Below are positions 9,625 through 17,991 of a DNA stretch of 64,000 bases, piece after piece. Both the position numbers and the translations under genes were made by a program. Location: positions 186,001 through 250,000 of the forward strand of contig NZ_AP022870.1 of the NCBI RefSeq assembly GCF_011764545.1. Direction: 5' to 3'. The notes under the pieces are model-generated. The model was not told the origin of the DNA. It did not search any database and saw only the letters and a list, made by a program, of their open reading frames with translations. Source of the stretch: Phytohabitans flavus. Lineage in GTDB: Bacteria > Actinomycetota > Actinomycetes > Mycobacteriales > Micromonosporaceae. The number at the start of each line of letters is the position of its first letter. The stretch's first letter is position 1.

Positions 9625-9642
9625 CCCTTATCGATATATCCC
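9625..9642. promoter_or_regulatory. candidate TetR operator
   Basis: AT-rich quasi-palindrome bounded by CCC and CCC/GGG symmetry, with the perfect core TATCGATA at 9629-9636 overlapping a second palindrome GATATATC at 9633-9640. Stands out in very GC-rich surroundings and sits between the TetR start (9613) and the divergent glycosyltransferase start (9747). Confidence 0.4.
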
Positions 9643-9746
9643 AGTTTAAGTGAATGCGGATGTGGAAAGGGCCGTCCGATCGGGCCAGTCCCCGCGGCGT
9701 CCGTACCGGCCAGACTGGGGTGGGCGGCCAGAGTCGGGGACATGGC

Positions 9747-10927
9747 ATGAGGATTCTGTTCAGTGGCTGCCCTGGGTATGGGCACATCCACCCGATGCTT
9801 CCGCTCGCCCGGGCGGCCGCGCGCGCCGGCCACGACGTGGCGGTGGCGACCGGACCCGACCTCGCCCCGCACCTGGTCGAGCGGGGCTACGAGACGTGGG
9901 CGGTGGGGCCGACCTTCGCCGAGTCGTGGGACGAGCGCAATGCGGCACTGCCCGACCTCGCCACCGTGCCGCCGGAGCGGCACATCTCGCTGGACACCGT
10001 GGCGCTCTTCGGTGCCTCGGCCGCCAAGCGGGCGGTCGACCTGGTGCCGAGGGCCCAGGCGTGGCGCCCCGACCTCGTGGTCCACGAGACCGTCGAGTTC
10101 GCCGGGGCGCTCGCCGCCCGTCGGTCCGGAGCCACGCACGTCACGCACGGGCTGGGGGTGGCGCCGCCCGCGCCGATGCGGCAGGTGCTCCGGTCGGCGA
10201 TGGGAGACGTGTACGCGTGGTGGCAGGCACCGGGCTTGGCCGACGAGGTCCTCGCGGCGCCCTACCTGGACATCTCGCCGCGTGCACTCCACCCCGAGGG
10301 GAGCCGGCGTTCGCCAACGTGGTGCCCCTGCGCGCGTACCCAGGTGAGGTCCTACCCATCGACCGGCTGCCGGCCGCCCTCGCGGCCCGGCCCAGCGCGG
10401 ACCTCGCGTATCTGACCCTGGGCACGATTTTCCACAGCGCGCCCGGCGTCTTCGAGGCGTGCCTGGCCGGGCTTCGCGCCCTCCCGCTCGACGTGGTGGT
10501 GACCGTCGGGCGCGACGGCGACCCGGACCGGTTCGGGCCACAGCCACCCTCGGTGGTGGTCGAGCGGTACGTGCCGCAGGCGCTGCTGCTGCCCCGCTGC
10601 CGCCTTGTCGTCTCGCACGGCGGGGCCGGCACGATGCTCGGCGCGTACGCGTACGGGCTGCCGCAGCTCGTCGTCCCGCAGGCCGCCGACCAGTTCCTCA
10701 ACGCGGCGGCGTCGGAGGCGGCCGGCGCGGCGATCGCACTCCAGCCGGGGACGGTCACACCCGAGGCGGTACGGGCCGCGGCCCGGCGGCTGCTCGACGA
10801 GCCAGGCTTCGCGGCGGCGGCGCGGGCGGTGCGGGCGCAGATCGAGGCGGCGCCGGGCGTCGAGGACGTGCTCGCCGCGCTCACCCGCAGCCCGGCCGAT
10901 CCCGCTAACTCGGGGCATCCAGCGTGA
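9747..10927 (+). CDS. UGT/MGT-type glycosyltransferase (frame broken once)
   Basis: GT1-fold (GT-B) glycosyltransferase of about 393 residues. The start MRILFSGCPGYGHIHPMLPLA is the N-terminal acceptor domain signature, with GYGH; the C-terminal donor domain has VSHGGAGTMLGAYAYGLPQLVVP with the HGGAG sugar-nucleotide motif. Transfers a sugar from a nucleotide donor to a small lipophilic acceptor. The frame breaks in the four-G run 10298-10301; one extra G joins HPEG to EPAFANVVPLR. Start 9747 has GGGGA upstream. The last 23 bases overlap the convergent ATP-binding protein gene. The acceptor is unknown. Confidence 0.82.
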
Positions 10928-11357
10928 TCGCGGCGGTGACGGTCGTACCCTTCGGGCCGGTCTCGATGACCAGGTCCTCGCAGAGCCGCCGGGCGATCCA
11001 CAGTCCGCGCCCGCCGAGCGCGGTCGGCGCGGGCCGGCGGGTACCGGCGGCCAGGTCCACCATGCCCGGGCCGTGATCGCTGATCTGGCAGCGCAGCAGC
11101 CCGCCCTCCCGCCACAGCCGCAGCCGCCCCGAGCCCCCGCCGTGTCGGATCGCGTTGGTGGCCAGCTCCCCGCCCACGATCAGCAGCCGTTCCACCTGCT
11201 CGGGGGCGGCACCGAGGTGGTCGGCGTGCGCGGCCAGCGCGGCGCGCATCGCGTACAGCCCATCCGCGTCGAACCGGTGATCCACGGCGACCGCCCCGGG
11301 AGCCAGTGTCGGCGCCGGCCCCACCCGGTCCCGGGCGGGCGGGTCAGCGCTGCTCAT
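10905..11357 (-). CDS. RsbW-like ATP-binding protein (anti-sigma/serine kinase type)
   Basis: 150 residues of a HATPase_c domain alone. The N box reads ELATNAIRHG (about residue 64), the G1 box SDHGPGM and the G2 region GGRGLWIARRL. This is the short GHKL fold found in RsbW/SpoIIAB-type regulators that bind or phosphorylate anti-anti-sigma proteins. No STAS partner or sigma gene is adjacent, as is common for the numerous orphan copies in actinomycetes. Confidence 0.82.
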   Translation of the reverse strand: MSSADPPARDRVGPAPTLAPGAVAVDHRFDADGLYAMRAALAAHADHLGAAPEQVERLLIVGGELATNAIRHGGGSGRLRLWREGGLLRCQISDHGPGMVDLAAGTRRPAPTALGGRGLWIARRLCEDLVIETGPKGTTVTAAITLDAPS

Positions 11358-11568
11358 GGCCGGGTACTACCCGAACCCGCGACGTGTCACGCCCGTCGAC
11401 GAGGTCCAGCATCGTAGCCGCCACCCGTCACCCACGTCCCACTGCCAAAAGAGGAGCCCCAGTCACGGCGATACTAATCTCCGGGGTGCTCACCACCCTG
11501 GCGCCGCGTCTTCGCGCAGCCTGACCGGCTCGGCCACCCCGTCCCAGGAGAGGCGTTACGGTGGCGCC

Positions 11569-12170
11569 GTGAGCCGTTACCGAACGCTGTCCGCCGCCAT
11601 CGCCGTTCTCGTCGTGGCGCTGGCCGTCGTGCTGCCGGCCGCGCCCGCCTCGGCGCACACCGTGCTGAAGAGCACGGCCCCGGTGGACAAGAGCACGACG
11701 ACCAAGCCGGTCACCGAGGTGACGCTGACCTTCAGCGGGCTGATCAGGAAGCCGGAGACGGCCGTCTCCGTGACCGGTCCGGACAAGATCTCGCACAGCG
11801 CGGGTGAGGCCCAGGTCGTGGACCGGACGATCACCCAGAAGGTGACAGGGCTGCCGGTGGGGATGATCACGGTGCGCTGGCAGACCGCCGCCTCGGATGG
11901 GCATCCGATGGGGGCACCTTCATGTTCAACAACAAGGCGGAGCCGATCACGCCGCCCACGCCGACCGCGGAGCCGAGCCCGACCTCGACCGCCCAGCCGA
12001 GCATCGAGCCGGTCACCAGCGGCGCCGCGCCGCCGCAGAGCCCGGTGGCCCAGGCCAGCGACGACGGCTCCTCCTCGTCCCCGGTGGTGTGGGTGGTCGC
12101 CGTCGCCGTGGCACTGGCACTCGTCGCGCTGGTCGGCCTGCTGTGGCGCCGCCGCCGGTCCGGCATGTAG
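11569..12170 (+). CDS. CopC-domain copper resistance protein (frame broken once)
   Basis: About 200 residues after repair: signal peptide (1-31, ending ASAH so that a mature N-terminal His can bind copper), CopC beta-sandwich (HTVLKSTAPVDKS ... TVRWQTAASDGHPM, ending in a second His motif), a Pro/Thr/Ser linker and one C-terminal membrane helix with basic tail. Binds copper outside the membrane. The frame breaks in the five-G run 11910-11914; one more G gives HPMGGTFMFNN, the normal CopC end. GTG 11569 follows an AGGAG that is rather far (18 bases). No CopD gene follows. Confidence 0.82.
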
Positions 12171-12225
12171 GGGACGACCGCCGGCAAGGCCGCCGATGCG
12201 GGCTCGGCGGCCTCGCGGTGGTAGG

Positions 12226-12675
12226 TCAGCTGAGCGCGTTGGCGACGGTGAGGCTGTCCTCGTAGAGGTGGAACCGGGTGATCTGGGAGTTTTCGACCGT
12301 CAGGCGCAGCGCGAACGAGAAGCTGTACGCCCGCCCGGACGCCCGTACGGTCTGGGAGATTTCGCCCAGCAGGACCGCCTCCGCACCCTCGACGATCAAC
12401 GAGTCGATCGACGCGGACCGTTTCTCCGGTACGTGGAAGTCGGCAAGGGTACGAAAGTGGTCGCTGACGTCCGCCCGGCTCCGGCGGGGACGGATCCACG
12501 GCACCGCCGGATGCCCCTCGTCCGGCCAGTCCAGCCGCCAGTCGACAGGCTCACCGAACAGTGCGGCGATCCGATCCGGGTCGCCATCCCCTAGCCGCTG
12601 AAGGAACTCCTCCACGGTGGCCCGGGTGGTCGCCGTCACATCGAGCTCGTCTTCAACTGGTTGGTGTTGATGCAT
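12226..12675 (-). CDS. SnoaL/NTF2-like domain protein
   Basis: 149 residues of a cone-shaped NTF2-like fold: N-terminal helix VEEFLQRLGDGDPDRIAALF, a Trp-rich strand, and a C-terminal HLYEDSLTVANAL end. Proteins of this type act as small isomerases, hydrolases or ligand binders; the substrate cannot be told. ATG 12675 is nine bases past a GATAGT -10-like element, so a leaderless mRNA is likely; GTG 12684 is the alternative. Divergent from the acetamidase gene, with which it shares an 86-base promoter space. Confidence 0.72.
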   Translation of the reverse strand: MHQHQPVEDELDVTATTRATVEEFLQRLGDGDPDRIAALFGEPVDWRLDWPDEGHPAVPWIRPRRSRADVSDHFRTLADFHVPEKRSASIDSLIVEGAEAVLLGEISQTVRASGRAYSFSFALRLTVENSQITRFHLYEDSLTVANALS

Positions 12676-12747
12676 GCCCGGCACACTATCCGCGGAATCC
12701 TGACATCTACTGTCACCTGACGTCCAGGACGGTCAGTAGCGCGGTCG

Positions 12748-12753
12748 TATAGT
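12748..12753 (+). promoter_or_regulatory. -10 element of a probable leaderless promoter
   Basis: TATAGT, eight bases before the ATG of the acetamidase gene, so transcription would begin at or next to the start codon. No convincing -35 hexamer and no Shine-Dalgarno are visible. Confidence 0.5.
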
Positions 12754-12761
12754 GCGGGGTC

Positions 12762-13697
12762 ATGGCGACCACGCACGTCATCGAGACCGGCGGCCCGACC
12801 CTCCACGGCTACTTCTCCCGCGACTACCCGCCCGTCCTCACCGTGGACCCGGGCGACTCGGTGCGCTTCTCCACATTGGACGCGTTCTGGTTCGCCGGGC
12901 CGGACACCGGGCTGAGCCTCGACGACCGGCCGCGCAGCGAGCACCACCGCAAGGGGTACGGGCACGCGCTCGTCGGACCCATCGCCGTGCGCGGCGCCGA
13001 GCCGGGCATGGTGCTCGAGGTACGCGTCGACGCGATGGTGCCGGGTCCATGGGGCACGACGGTGGCGGGCGGCTGGCCGAGCGTGTTCAACGAGCGGTAC
13101 GGCGAGGTCGAGACGCAGACCAGCCAGGGCTGGGAGCTCGACGCCGCGACGATGCTCGGGCGCAACCAGTACGGCCACACGGTGGCGCTGCACCCGTTCC
13201 TCGGCGTGATGGGCATGCCGCCGGCCGAGCCGGGCGAGCACTCCACCACGCCGCCCCGGGCGCACGGCGGCAACCTCGACTGCAAGGAGCTTGTCGCGGG
13301 CAGCACGCTCTACCTGCCGATCCCGGTGGCGGGCGGGCTCTTCTCGGCCGGCGACGGGCACGCCGCGCAGGGCGACGGCGAGGTCAGCGGTACCGCCATC
13401 GAGTGCCCGATGGAGCGGGTCGAGCTGACCTTCGGGCTGCGGGACGACTGGGCGCTGACCGCGCCGGTCGTGCGGACGCCGGCCGGCGAATGGCTCACGC
13501 TCGGCCTGGGCGACACGCTCGACGACGCGTCGTACGCGGCGCTGGAAGGGATGTTCGCCCTGCTCCAGCGGCTCCACGGCGTCTCCCGCCGGGACGCGAT
13601 CGCGCTGGCCAGCGTGGTGGTCGACCTGCGGGTCACGCAGATCGTCAACCAGGTGGTCGGCGCGCACGCCGTGCTGCGGGACGGCGCGATCGGCTAG
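12762..13697 (+). CDS. acetamidase/formamidase family protein
   Basis: 311 residues matching the FmdA/AmdA amidase fold: VDPGDSVRFSTLDA near the start, the TGP-like GHALVGPIAVRGAEPGM loop, AHGGNLDCKEL (about 168-178, the conserved HGGN-D segment) and GDGHAAQGDGEVSGTAIE, which carries the metal-binding and catalytic residues. Hydrolyses formamide, acetamide or similar short amides to ammonia and acid. Three bases overlap the convergent oxidoreductase. No transporter or urea gene adjoins it. Confidence 0.88.
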   Translation: MATTHVIETGGPTLHGYFSRDYPPVLTVDPGDSVRFSTLDAFWFAGPDTGLSLDDRPRSEHHRKGYGHALVGPIAVRGAEPGMVLEVRVDAMVPGPWGTTVAGGWPSVFNERYGEVETQTSQGWELDAATMLGRNQYGHTVALHPFLGVMGMPPAEPGEHSTTPPRAHGGNLDCKELVAGSTLYLPIPVAGGLFSAGDGHAAQGDGEVSGTAIECPMERVELTFGLRDDWALTAPVVRTPAGEWLTLGLGDTLDDASYAALEGMFALLQRLHGVSRRDAIALASVVVDLRVTQIVNQVVGAHAVLRDGAIG

Positions 13698-15112
13698 GGC
13701 CGGCCGTAGGTCTCCAGCAGGCGGAGCCAGACCTCGTTGATCGTCGGGTACGCCGGCACCGCGTGCCACAGCCGGTCGAGCGGCACCTGCGCGACCACCG
13801 CCACGGTCGCCGCCTGGAGCAGCTCGCTCACGTCCGGCCCGACGAAGGTGACCCCGAGCACGACCTTGCGGTCCTCGTCGACGACCATCCGCGCGGTCCC
13901 CTTGTACCCGTCCGCGTAGACGCTCGCCCCGGCCACGTACCCGATCTCGTAGTCGACGGCGCGGACCCGGTAGCCGGCGTCGGTGGCCGCCTTGAGCGTG
14001 AGGCCGACCGACGCGACCTCCGGGTCGGTGAACGTCACCTGCGGCACCGCCTCGTGGTCCGCGGTCGCCACGTGCGTGCCCCACGGGCCGTCCGAGACCG
14101 GCTTGCCCGCGGCCCGTGCGGCGATCACGTCGCCCGCCGCCCGCGCCTGGTACTTGCCCTGATGGGTGAGGAGCGCGCGGTGGTTGACGTCGCCGGTCGC
14201 GTACAGCCAGTCGAAGCCCTTGACCCGCATCGTGTCGTCGGTCTCCAGCCAGTCGCCGGGCGTCAGGCCGACCACCTCCAGGCCTATGTCCCGGGTACGG
14301 GGTGTGCGGCCGGTCGCGACGAGCACCTCCTGGGCGGTCACCGCACCACCGTCGCCGGTCTCCACCGTGACGCGGTCGTCGTCGCGGTGCACCCGGGTGG
14401 TCTCCGTATCCAGCAGCACCTTGACGCCCTGCTCGCGCAGCGCCTCCGCGACCATCTCCCCGGCGAACGGCTCCAGCCCGGCCAGCAGCCCGCCGCGCGA
14501 GATCAGCGTGACCGTGGTGCCGAAGCTCGCGTACGCGGTGGCCATCTCGGTGGCGACCACACCACCGCCGATGACGACGAGGCTCTCCGGCGCGACCTTC
14601 GCGCTCGTCGCGTCGCGGCTGGTCCACGGGTCCGCGTCGCGCAGGCCCTCGATGTCCGGGACGAAGGCGTCGGAGCCGGTGGAAATGGTCACCGCGTGCC
14701 GCGCCCGCAGCACGATCTCGCCGCCGTCGGGCGTGGCGACCGTGACCTCCTTCGGCGCGGTGAGCTTGCCGTGCCCGCGCACGACCGCGATGCCCGCGCC
14801 CTCGGCCCATCGGACCTGGCTGTCGTCGTTCCAGTCGTGGGTGAACGAGTCCCGGCGGGCCAGCACCGCGGCCACGTCGAGCGTGCCGGTGACCGCCTCC
14901 TTCGCGCCGTCCACCTGCCGCGCGGCGCGCAGCGCCTGACCGGGGCGGATCAGCGCCTTGGACGGCATGCACGCCCAGTACGAACACTCGCCGCCGACCA
15001 GCTCGTGCTCCACGAGCACCGCGGTCAGTCCGCCCTGGACCGCACGGTCGGCGACGTTTTCACCAACCGCGCCGGCGCCCAGCACGATGAGGTCGTATTC
15101 GGTCGCGTCCAT
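13694..15112 (-). CDS. pyridine nucleotide-disulfide oxidoreductase
   Basis: 472 residues. FAD-binding GAGAVGENVA near residue 12, redox pair in ECSYWACMPSK (Cys-x4-Cys), second Rossmann GGGVVATEMA for NAD(P)H, ATG motif LYATGDV, and a dimerisation domain ending AYPTINEVWL. The overall order is that of mercuric reductase/dihydrolipoamide dehydrogenase relatives; no HMA domain and no C-terminal Cys pair, so mercury reduction is unlikely. ATG 15112 has GGAG nine bases upstream; ATG 15121 is an in-frame alternative. Substrate unknown. Confidence 0.86.
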   Translation of the reverse strand: MDATEYDLIVLGAGAVGENVADRAVQGGLTAVLVEHELVGGECSYWACMPSKALIRPGQALRAARQVDGAKEAVTGTLDVAAVLARRDSFTHDWNDDSQVRWAEGAGIAVVRGHGKLTAPKEVTVATPDGGEIVLRARHAVTISTGSDAFVPDIEGLRDADPWTSRDATSAKVAPESLVVIGGGVVATEMATAYASFGTTVTLISRGGLLAGLEPFAGEMVAEALREQGVKVLLDTETTRVHRDDDRVTVETGDGGAVTAQEVLVATGRTPRTRDIGLEVVGLTPGDWLETDDTMRVKGFDWLYATGDVNHRALLTHQGKYQARAAGDVIAARAAGKPVSDGPWGTHVATADHEAVPQVTFTDPEVASVGLTLKAATDAGYRVRAVDYEIGYVAGASVYADGYKGTARMVVDEDRKVVLGVTFVGPDVSELLQAATVAVVAQVPLDRLWHAVPAYPTINEVWLRLLETYGRP

Positions 15113-15189
15113 CGGGGGCATCTCCGCTCGTCGTGGACCTTCAGTATGCCTTTCTGCCGACGGCGTCCCCGGGAGCGGGCGCAACCGCG

Positions 15190-15222
15190 CCCGGCCCGCG
15201 CCTGTGGGGAGCGCGGGCCGGG
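15190..15222 (-). terminator. hairpin after pectate lyase gene
   Basis: Twelve-base perfect inverted repeat (15190-15201 with 15211-15222) and nine-base loop, immediately downstream of the pectate lyase stop and before the oxidoreductase start. Confidence 0.6.
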
Positions 15223-15237
15223 GCGGTCGTACGGGCG

Positions 15238-16793
15238 TCAGGCGCCGGGGATGCGCCCCACGCCCGCACCTGAGGTGACCAGGGACGGTACCGAGGCGGC
15301 GCTGTCCGGCGTGTACGAGTAGTAGGCGCGCGGATCCTGCACGTTGCCGCCGCTCTCGCAGGTGCCGGAGCGGACGAAGACGTTGCCCCGCTCGGCCAGG
15401 CGGCCGGGTGCCGAGTCGGCGTACCCGCTCACCGAGTGGCAGGGGAAGGCGACGTCCTCGAAGTAGTTGGCCTCGACGAGCACGCCCGCGTTCTCCGTGG
15501 ACGCCACGCCGTAGAGGCCGATGCCGCGGTAGTAGTTGTTGTACACATGGACCGGCTCGCCGAAGCGCACCCGCGGGTGGCGCTGGTTGGAGCCGTCGAA
15601 GTAGTTGTGGTGGTACGTGACCTTCAGGTATCCGATGTCGTCCGGGAACGAGTCGGAGTGCCCGAGCAGCATGCTCTTGTCGGTGGCGTGGAACCGGTTC
15701 CAGGACACCGTCACGTTCGTCGACTGGCGCTTGACGTCGACCGAGCCGTCGAAGCCGGGGTAGAAGTCGTTGTGGTCGATCCACACGCGACGTGATCCAT
15801 TGTGGACGCTGACCGAGTCGTCCGAGGCGTCCCGGAAGGTGATGTTGCGGATGATGACGTTGTCGCCGGGGCGCGTGGTCGTACCGAGCTGGAGGCCGCC
15901 GCCGACGATCTCGGCGGTCGAGCCGACGCCGATGATGCTCTTGTTGGCGACCACCGTGATCATGTCGTCGACCGTGATCCGCCCCGCGACCCGGATGACG
16001 TACGGCGTGTTCGCGCCCGCGTACTGGGCCAGCTCCGCCGCGCTCGTCACGGTGACGGTGGGGCCGCCGGCGCCCCGGTGGTGCCGGTCGCGTGCCCGTC
16101 CGCCTGCCCGGGCACCGGCTGCGGCGCCGGTGGGGTGGTCACCACCGGCGTCGGCGACTGCGTCGTCGGGCTCGGGCCGGCCGAGTCGGTCACCAGCACG
16201 TCGTCGAAGGAGGCGCTGGCGTAGTACGAGGCCAGGCCGATCGAGCCGGACGCGTACGCGCTGTCGGTGGCGGTCGCCACGAGCTGCCCGTTCAGGAAGC
16301 CGCGGAGCGTGCTGCCGGAGGCTTCGAGGCGCAGCCGGTACCACGTGTTGAGCGAGACCGTCGCGGCGGCCGACGCCAGCGTCGTGTGGCCGCCGGAGCC
16401 GCGGCGGCCAAGCCGTACGTCCCCGGCGTTGGTCAGCGCGAGGTAGTAGTAGGCGCTGGTGCTCTGCGCGCGGGCGATGACGCCGGCATGGCGGGCGGAG
16501 CCGTTGAACGCGGTCGGCTTGACCAGCGCCTGGACCGAGTAGTCGGTCCACGAGCTGGACCCGGCCAGCGCGCGGGCGTCGCTGCCGGTGCCCGACTGGC
16601 GGTAGACCGCCGAGCCGTCGGTGACGACGGACCAGCTCCCGCCGGAGCGGGTCCAGCCGCTGGCGCCGCCGGTGAAGTCGGTGCTGAAGAGGGTGGCTGC
16701 TTGTGCCGATTGGACGCCGACGAATACGAGCGCGGTGGCCACCGCGCCGGCGAGGGCCGCGGCGAGCAGCGCCCTCCGTCCTTTGTGGAGCAT
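15238..16793 (-). CDS. secreted pectate lyase, PL1 family (frame broken once)
   Basis: About 518 residues after repair. Signal peptide (1-33), an N-terminal beta-sandwich (about 34-200, DFTGGASGW ... SASFDDVLV) resembling LamG/DUF1080-type sugar-binding domains, a Pro/Thr linker, then a right-handed beta-helix pectate lyase with WIDHNDFYPGFDGSVDVKR (calcium-binding Asp and Lys) and RHPRVRFG (catalytic Arg). Cleaves polygalacturonate by beta-elimination outside the cell. The frame breaks in the linker at the C run 16073-16076; one extra base joins TGTTG to GAGGPTVTVT. ATG 16793 has AGGAG nine bases upstream. A perfect 8-2-8 inverted repeat (16840-16857) lies in its promoter. Confidence 0.86.
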
Positions 16794-16839
16794 GGGCGTT
16801 GTCTCCTGTCTCACGGCCGTAACCGGACAGAAATAACGC

Positions 16840-16857
16840 TAGGAAAGCCCTTTCCTA
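16840..16857. promoter_or_regulatory. candidate operator of pectate lyase gene
   Basis: Perfect inverted repeat TAGGAAAG-CC-CTTTCCTA, 47 bases upstream of the lyase ATG and placed between a TTGACC-like -35 and the start. The GAAAG/CTTTC symmetry resembles sites of LacI-type sugar regulators. Confidence 0.5.
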
Positions 16858-16903
16858 AGGTCAATAGAATCGATGTGCAGGAATGTTGCAGTACGCCCGT
16901 CCG

Positions 16904-17557
16904 TCAGCGGGGCGACGACCGGGCGACCCGGAACCCCACGTCCTCGATCCGCAGCGTGGGGTGGCTGCGCCGCCGTACCGACGTACGGCAGCTCCAGTGC
17001 TCGTCGAACCACCCGCCGCCCTTGAGCACCCGGTACGTCCCGTACACCTCCGGGTCGTAGACGTCCCAGCACCACTCCCACACGTCGCCGAGCATGTCGT
17101 GCAGGCCCCACGCGTTCGGCCGCTTGCCGCCCACCTCGCGTACGCGCCCGTCGGAGTTGTCGCGGTACCAGGCGATCTCGTCGAGCTCGCCGTAGCGCGG
17201 GCCGGTCGTGCCGGCGTGGCACGCGTGCTCCCACTCCGCCTCGGTCGGCAGCCGGTACCCCTCGGCCTCGCCGTCCCACTCCACCTCGTCGTCCCCCAGC
17301 AGCCGGTACGCCGGCGCGAGCCCGTCCCGTGTGGACAGTGCATTGCAGAACCGTGCGGCGTCCCACCAGGACACGCTCTCCACCGGGAGCCGGTCGCCGG
17401 GTCCGGCGGCGCTCGGGTGCGCGCCGGTCACCTCCGCGTACTCCGCCTGGGTCACCGGAAGGGAGGCCAGCAGGAACGGTGCCACATCGACGGTCCAGCT
17501 GCGCTCGGTGCGCCGGTCGGCGAGCGTCACGTGGCCGGGCGGGATCGTGATCATCAT
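16904..17557 (-). CDS. SUMF1-domain protein (formylglycine-generating enzyme-like fold)
   Basis: 217 residues. Typical order of the family: PVTQAEYAEVTG, PVESVSWWDAARFCNAL, RLPTEAEWEHACHAG, NAWGLHDMLGDVWEWCWD and KGGGWFDEHWSCRTSVRRR with a GFRVAR end. Only one Cys lies near the place where true formylglycine-generating enzymes have two, so sulfatase activation is doubtful; other members are non-haem iron or copper oxidases or ligand-binding proteins. Its start lies only 14 bases from the divergent VOC gene start. No sulfatase gene is nearby. Confidence 0.82.
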   Translation of the reverse strand: MMITIPPGHVTLADRRTERSWTVDVAPFLLASLPVTQAEYAEVTGAHPSAAGPGDRLPVESVSWWDAARFCNALSTRDGLAPAYRLLGDDEVEWDGEAEGYRLPTEAEWEHACHAGTTGPRYGELDEIAWYRDNSDGRVREVGGKRPNAWGLHDMLGDVWEWCWDVYDPEVYGTYRVLKGGGWFDEHWSCRTSVRRRSHPTLRIEDVGFRVARSSPR

Positions 17558-17571
17558 TTACTCTATCCAGC

Positions 17572-17991
17572 GTGGCCCAGGACTACCGGTTTCATCACTT
17601 GGCGATCGTCGCGAAGAGCTACGACGAGACGGTGAACTGGTACTGCCGGCACTTCGGCTTCAGCGTGGCGCAGGAGTGGAGCGCGCCGGACATGCTGCCC
17701 GGCGCCCGCATGTGCTACCTGCGGAAGGGCACGTTCTACATGGAGATCATCGGCGACGGCGAGAAGACCGGGCACCATGCGGTCGCCCCGGATCCGAAGC
17801 AGGAGTACCAGATCACCGGATACCGCCATTTCGCCCTGGAGGTGGACGACGTGGACGCCGCGGTGGCGGCGCTGGCCGCCGACGGCGTGCCGGCGTTCTT
17901 CCCACCCACCAACCACGACGCCGTCGGCGTGCGGGCCGCCCTCGTGCGCGACCCGGACGGCAACGCGGTCGAGCTCATCCAGTGGCTGTGA
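17572..17991 (+). CDS. VOC (glyoxalase/dioxygenase) superfamily protein
   Basis: 139 residues with two beta-alpha-beta-beta-beta modules: FHHLAIVAKSYDETVNWYCRHFGF at the front, GYRHFALEVDDVDAAVAAL in the middle and RDPDGNAVELIQ at the end. Candidate metal ligands are His9, His96 or the neighbouring residues, and the terminal Glu. Enzymatic role unknown. The start is GTG 17572; TACTCT a few bases upstream could be the -10 of a leaderless transcript. Its 3' end overlaps the convergent MFS gene by 17 bases. Confidence 0.78.
   Translation: MAQDYRFHHLAIVAKSYDETVNWYCRHFGFSVAQEWSAPDMLPGARMCYLRKGTFYMEIIGDGEKTGHHAVAPDPKQEYQITGYRHFALEVDDVDAAVAALAADGVPAFFPPTNHDAVGVRAALVRDPDGNAVELIQWL

Noticed and set aside
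9747..11357. Antibiotic biosynthetic cluster around the glycosyltransferase
   Set aside because: No polyketide, peptide or terpene synthase nearby; neighbours are unrelated regulators and CopC.
16904..17557. True formylglycine-generating enzyme with sulfatase partner
   Set aside because: Catalytic Cys pair is not present and no sulfatase gene is found in the window.
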